Source of the DNA: Hypholoma sublateritium FD-334 SS-4 | Taxonomy: Eukaryota > Basidiomycota > Agaricomycetes > Agaricales > Strophariaceae | Length of the DNA: 64,000 bases | Assembly (NCBI GenBank): GCA_000827495.1 | Contig: KN817542.1 | Location: 285,886-349,885 of the forward strand | Direction: 5' to 3' | Shown: positions 61,107-64,000 of the stretch, one piece after another | How positions within the stretch are numbered: position 1 is the stretch's first letter | Layout: each line of letters starts with the position of its first letter | Translations under genes and position numbers: made by a program | The notes under the pieces: model-generated | Told to the model about the DNA's origin: nothing | The model's database searches: none | The model's input: the letters and a program-made list of their open reading frames with translations, nothing else

Positions 61107-62548
61107 ATGGAGGCCCCGATGCGCACGCCGTCTCCATCACCATTCCCATCCCCGCGCGCAAGTCTCAAGCGCTCCTCGTCCGAGTCCAGCCTGACGTCGA
61201 TGGCCACCGTGCCCAGCATCAGCTCGCGGATCTCGACGCGCCACGGCATCTCGGAAGAGAGCCTCAGCCTCCTGTCCGCCAACCCGCCCGAGACCCGGCT
61301 CACTGATCTCTCGTACAGCGCGCAGACGACGGACGCGCGCGGGCATGCCACCATCGTCGACACCGAGACAGGCGTCGCCGTGCGCCGCCACGCGGACCTG
61401 TGGTTCGACGACGGCAGCGTCATCTGCCGCGCGGAGGACACGCTGTTCTGCGTGCACATGTCGCAGTTAGCGCGCCACTCGCTCGTGTTCCATGACATGG
61501 TGATGCTCTCGCAGCCCGAAACGTCCCGCGTCGACGCAACGATGCTCGTGTCCGCAAGCAAGACGACTGCGTCGCGCAAGGTGCCCGTGGTCTACCTGCA
61601 CGACTCCGCAGAGGACGTGGGCAACCTGCTGACGGCGCTGTACGACGGCCCGTGAGTCCTATCAGCTAAGGGTCCAGGCGGCTTCGTCATGTGCTGACCG
61701 TGCGCTGTAGCAGCTTCGGGAGCAACGACGAGGACGATTTCCGGGTGGTGTCGGGAATCCTGCGCCTGTCGACCAAGTACCTCATCGACTCGCTGCGCGC
61801 AAAGGCACTTGCACACCTGAGCAGCGCATGGCCGTCGGATTTGAAGACGTGGGACGCACGGGAGGACGTAATACGCGGGTTTGAAATGGAGGGCAACCCC
61901 CGGCGATACCCCCATCCCTTTGTACGTGGACCCTGTCTATATGCGCCGTACCCGAGCACTAACATCCCCCAGAGCGTCATCAACCTCGCGCGCGAGGTGA
62001 ACGCTCCCTCGCTCCTCGTCTCCGCCTTCTACGAGCTCTCGCGCTACTCCGTGGCGCAGATCTTCGAGCCCACCGAGGAAGAGCCGTTGTACCGCGCGTC
62101 CCCGCCCTTACCCCTGCTCCCGCACGACGTCCAGCGGCTCGTCCTCGGCAAGGAGGCGAGCCAGCACACAATCACGACTCTCATCCAAAGCATGGGCAAC
62201 GGGCAGCACATCCGGCACGCGGCGCCGGGCGCGCTCGGGCACTCGCACTTCCGCAAGAACTCCGGGAGCGGCGTGTGCGTCTCCGCCGCGGCGTGCCGCA
62301 AGGACTTCGGCGAGCTCGTCGACCTCGCGACGCAGCACTACCTGTTCGACCGCGAGCGCGGGTGCTACGACCCGCTGTACGTCGCGGAGGAGCTCGGCCA
62401 GCTGAAGAGCGCGGAGTTCTCCGAGTGCAAGGCGTGCGCGAAGTCGCTCGAGTCGTGGGCTGCGCGCGAGCGCGAGAAGATCTGGAAGATGATACCATTC
62501 TGGTTCCGACTGGAGACGCCAGGCGACTCATCGCCGACCCCCCGCTGA
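61107..62548 (+). CDS. BTB/POZ domain protein
   Basis: Three exons give about 440 residues. The N-terminus is serine/proline-rich (PSPSPFPSPRASLKRSSSES). The BTB fold follows: RRHADLWFDDGSVICRAED, LFCVHMSQLARHSLVFHDM and VVYLHDSAEDVGNLLTALYD. The second exon reads FRVVSGILRLSTKYLIDSLR, as in the large Agaricomycete BTB family. The C-terminal part has paired cysteines (FSECKACAKSLESW) and ends IPFWFRLETPGDSS. The ATG at 61107 is the first in frame; the open frame extends a few codons further upstream without an ATG. These proteins often act as adaptors, possibly for Cullin-3, but the partner here is unknown. Confidence 0.85.
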
Positions 62549-64000
62549 CACCGCCGCTCGCCGCTGTAGACGCACGGACTCCCTCCCCGCGACACATAGA
62601 CCAGGACAAATTACCGCGCCACCCACCCTCCCCTTTGTTCTTCCATTCATGTTGTATTTTCCTTCGACCGCCTTACAATCCCCTTTGGGCTGCTTCATTT
62701 TCTCTTCCATGCCGAATGCCAGTGTACCCGGTACTAAATAACTAACGTAGGATATACCGTATCCATGCCACTTCATCAGGCTGTGATAATTACCACAAGA
62801 GCTCAGCGCCCAACTTTCATCATTGACATCATGTTCATCTACTGGACGACACCCACCACTGGCACCAGCAAACATGGGCTGATCAGATAATTAATTGATT
62901 ATCAGTGGGTGAGACAGTGAGCGCACTGCATAGATATGCTCATTGTTATGAATGGTAGCTCGTGCGCCTCAAGTTGCATTCAAAGGTTGCATGGGTATGG
63001 AGCTGGAACATCCTTCAGTTGCGCGGTCGTTTGATCGCATTATTAACCATGGCCACAAACTGCCGTAAGGCCTCACAAGCACGAGGCCTGGCCGCATGCA
63101 TGCCAAATATCCACCTGGCCATTTGGTGCCCGTGGCATGTTGCTTGTTGCTTGAGGCCTCGAGGTATCAGCTTGCGTCCCTTCGATTGACCCGTTGGTAT
63201 TTCCCCTGGGAAAGTTGTAGATCCCTATCGATAATGCTTACTGACTATTAGGGACTTTACTTGGACGGAATACTATAATACTGGAATTTCAGCACAACGC
63301 CCGAAAGATTGCAGGGTCGCACAATCCGCTCCGAGCTCCCATCGTCATAATTTTTGATCCGTCGACACTTCATGTTCCCGCGTCTGTGGGCGCCAGGTCC
63401 CGAGCCTCGAGGCCCGTCGGTGCCACTTGGTTGGGGTCAGGAGAATAATTTTCGAACGGTACGAAGTTAGACTCTCTTGTCTCCGCAATGCCTGCGATCG
63501 TGCTAAGTATAAGTACTACGTAGATCCTGCGCAGCTTTTCTCCTAGTTACATTTGTATGATTCGTTCTTTCTCTGCCCTTTTTGCTGTGAATCTAAATTT
63601 ACATACCATTCCAACTCGATGTCTTGTCCTACTTGGATTCCGACCAATTTCTTGTTTTTTTGGTGTCGTGTACCACGATTAGGATCAAGCAACGAGCTGC
63701 GATGTCGTTAAGAGATTTCATTAATCCTCCGCCAACAACAGTTCATCGTCGTGCTCTGGATCTATGCTTTAATCAGGACTTCAGCGCTCCTTGAAAAATC
63801 CATTCTGATAACCAATTGGTATGAATGATCTCTTGTCTGAAAATACACCACGTACGGTCGGCGACCACTGCAAGCTTCATTTCAGATTTAGACCCCCCAT
63901 CATGACAGTAAGCGAATGTCGTTCGGTAGCTATCTTTAGTCCCATTCCCAGGACCTAGTGTCGGAGGGTCTGACGCCCCAATACGGGACAATTCACCTCG
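62549..64000. other. Gene-poor right end of the window
   Basis: About 1.45 kb with only short open frames and no recognised protein, RNA or transposon. The first part likely carries the BTB gene 3' UTR. Confidence 0.5.

Overview
The window looks like chromosomal DNA of a filamentous basidiomycete, most likely an Agaricomycete. Genes are tightly packed on both strands. They are split by many short GT-AG introns (about 50-65 nt) with CTGAC/CTAAC-like branch points. Several proteins have recognisable fungal orthologues. No rRNA, tRNA, CRISPR array or intact transposon was found.

Layout. 1-1302: 5'-truncated M50B-like membrane metallopeptidase (+). 1934-2631: FIS1 (-), divergent from the splicing factor U2AF large subunit at 2816-5067 (+). 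7014-9515: amidase-signature hydrolase (+). 9756-10195: COX23 twin-CX9C protein (-). 11756-12693: multi-pass membrane protein (-). 13704-14645: dolichyl-diphosphatase (+). 15281-15676: possible tiny spliced gene (+). 16781-21415: about 1,500-residue CCCH zinc-finger/RRM/RING-IBR protein (-). 22151-23218: orphan membrane protein (-). 23585-26659: AP-1 gamma-adaptin (+). 31066-34745: SF3B1 (-). 36017-38985: forkhead factor (-). 40552-45091: DNA ligase IV (-). 45536-47979: GIN4-type kinase (+). 50177-50678: LC8 dynein light chain (+). 51027-54005: Axl2-like cadherin-fold membrane protein (-). 54355-58419: importin KAP123 (-). 59338-60933: dihydroorotate dehydrogenase (+). 61107-62548: BTB/POZ protein (+).

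The most unusual part is 26420-31300. Gamma-adaptin and SF3B1 point at each other, and the block holding both of their 3' ends occurs twice, at about 26420-27035 and 30683-31300. The left copy keeps the working gamma-adaptin end and a dead SF3B1 end; the right copy is the reverse. Between them lie an inverted gamma-adaptin exon fragment, an apparently intact C2H2 zinc-finger gene, and a decayed, internally deleted copy of the membrane-protein gene at 11756.

The genes are mostly housekeeping. Two are physical partners in splicing: U2AF2 carries a UHM with its RxF motif, and SF3B1 carries several RWD-type UHM-ligand motifs. Three genes contain introns that only work with GC-AG borders. Undetermined bases in SF3B1 fall almost entirely on third codon positions, which looks like two alleles merged into one consensus. 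I found no convincing new multi-gene system. The rearranged interval and the unusual CCCH-RRM-RING protein are the best candidates for follow-up.
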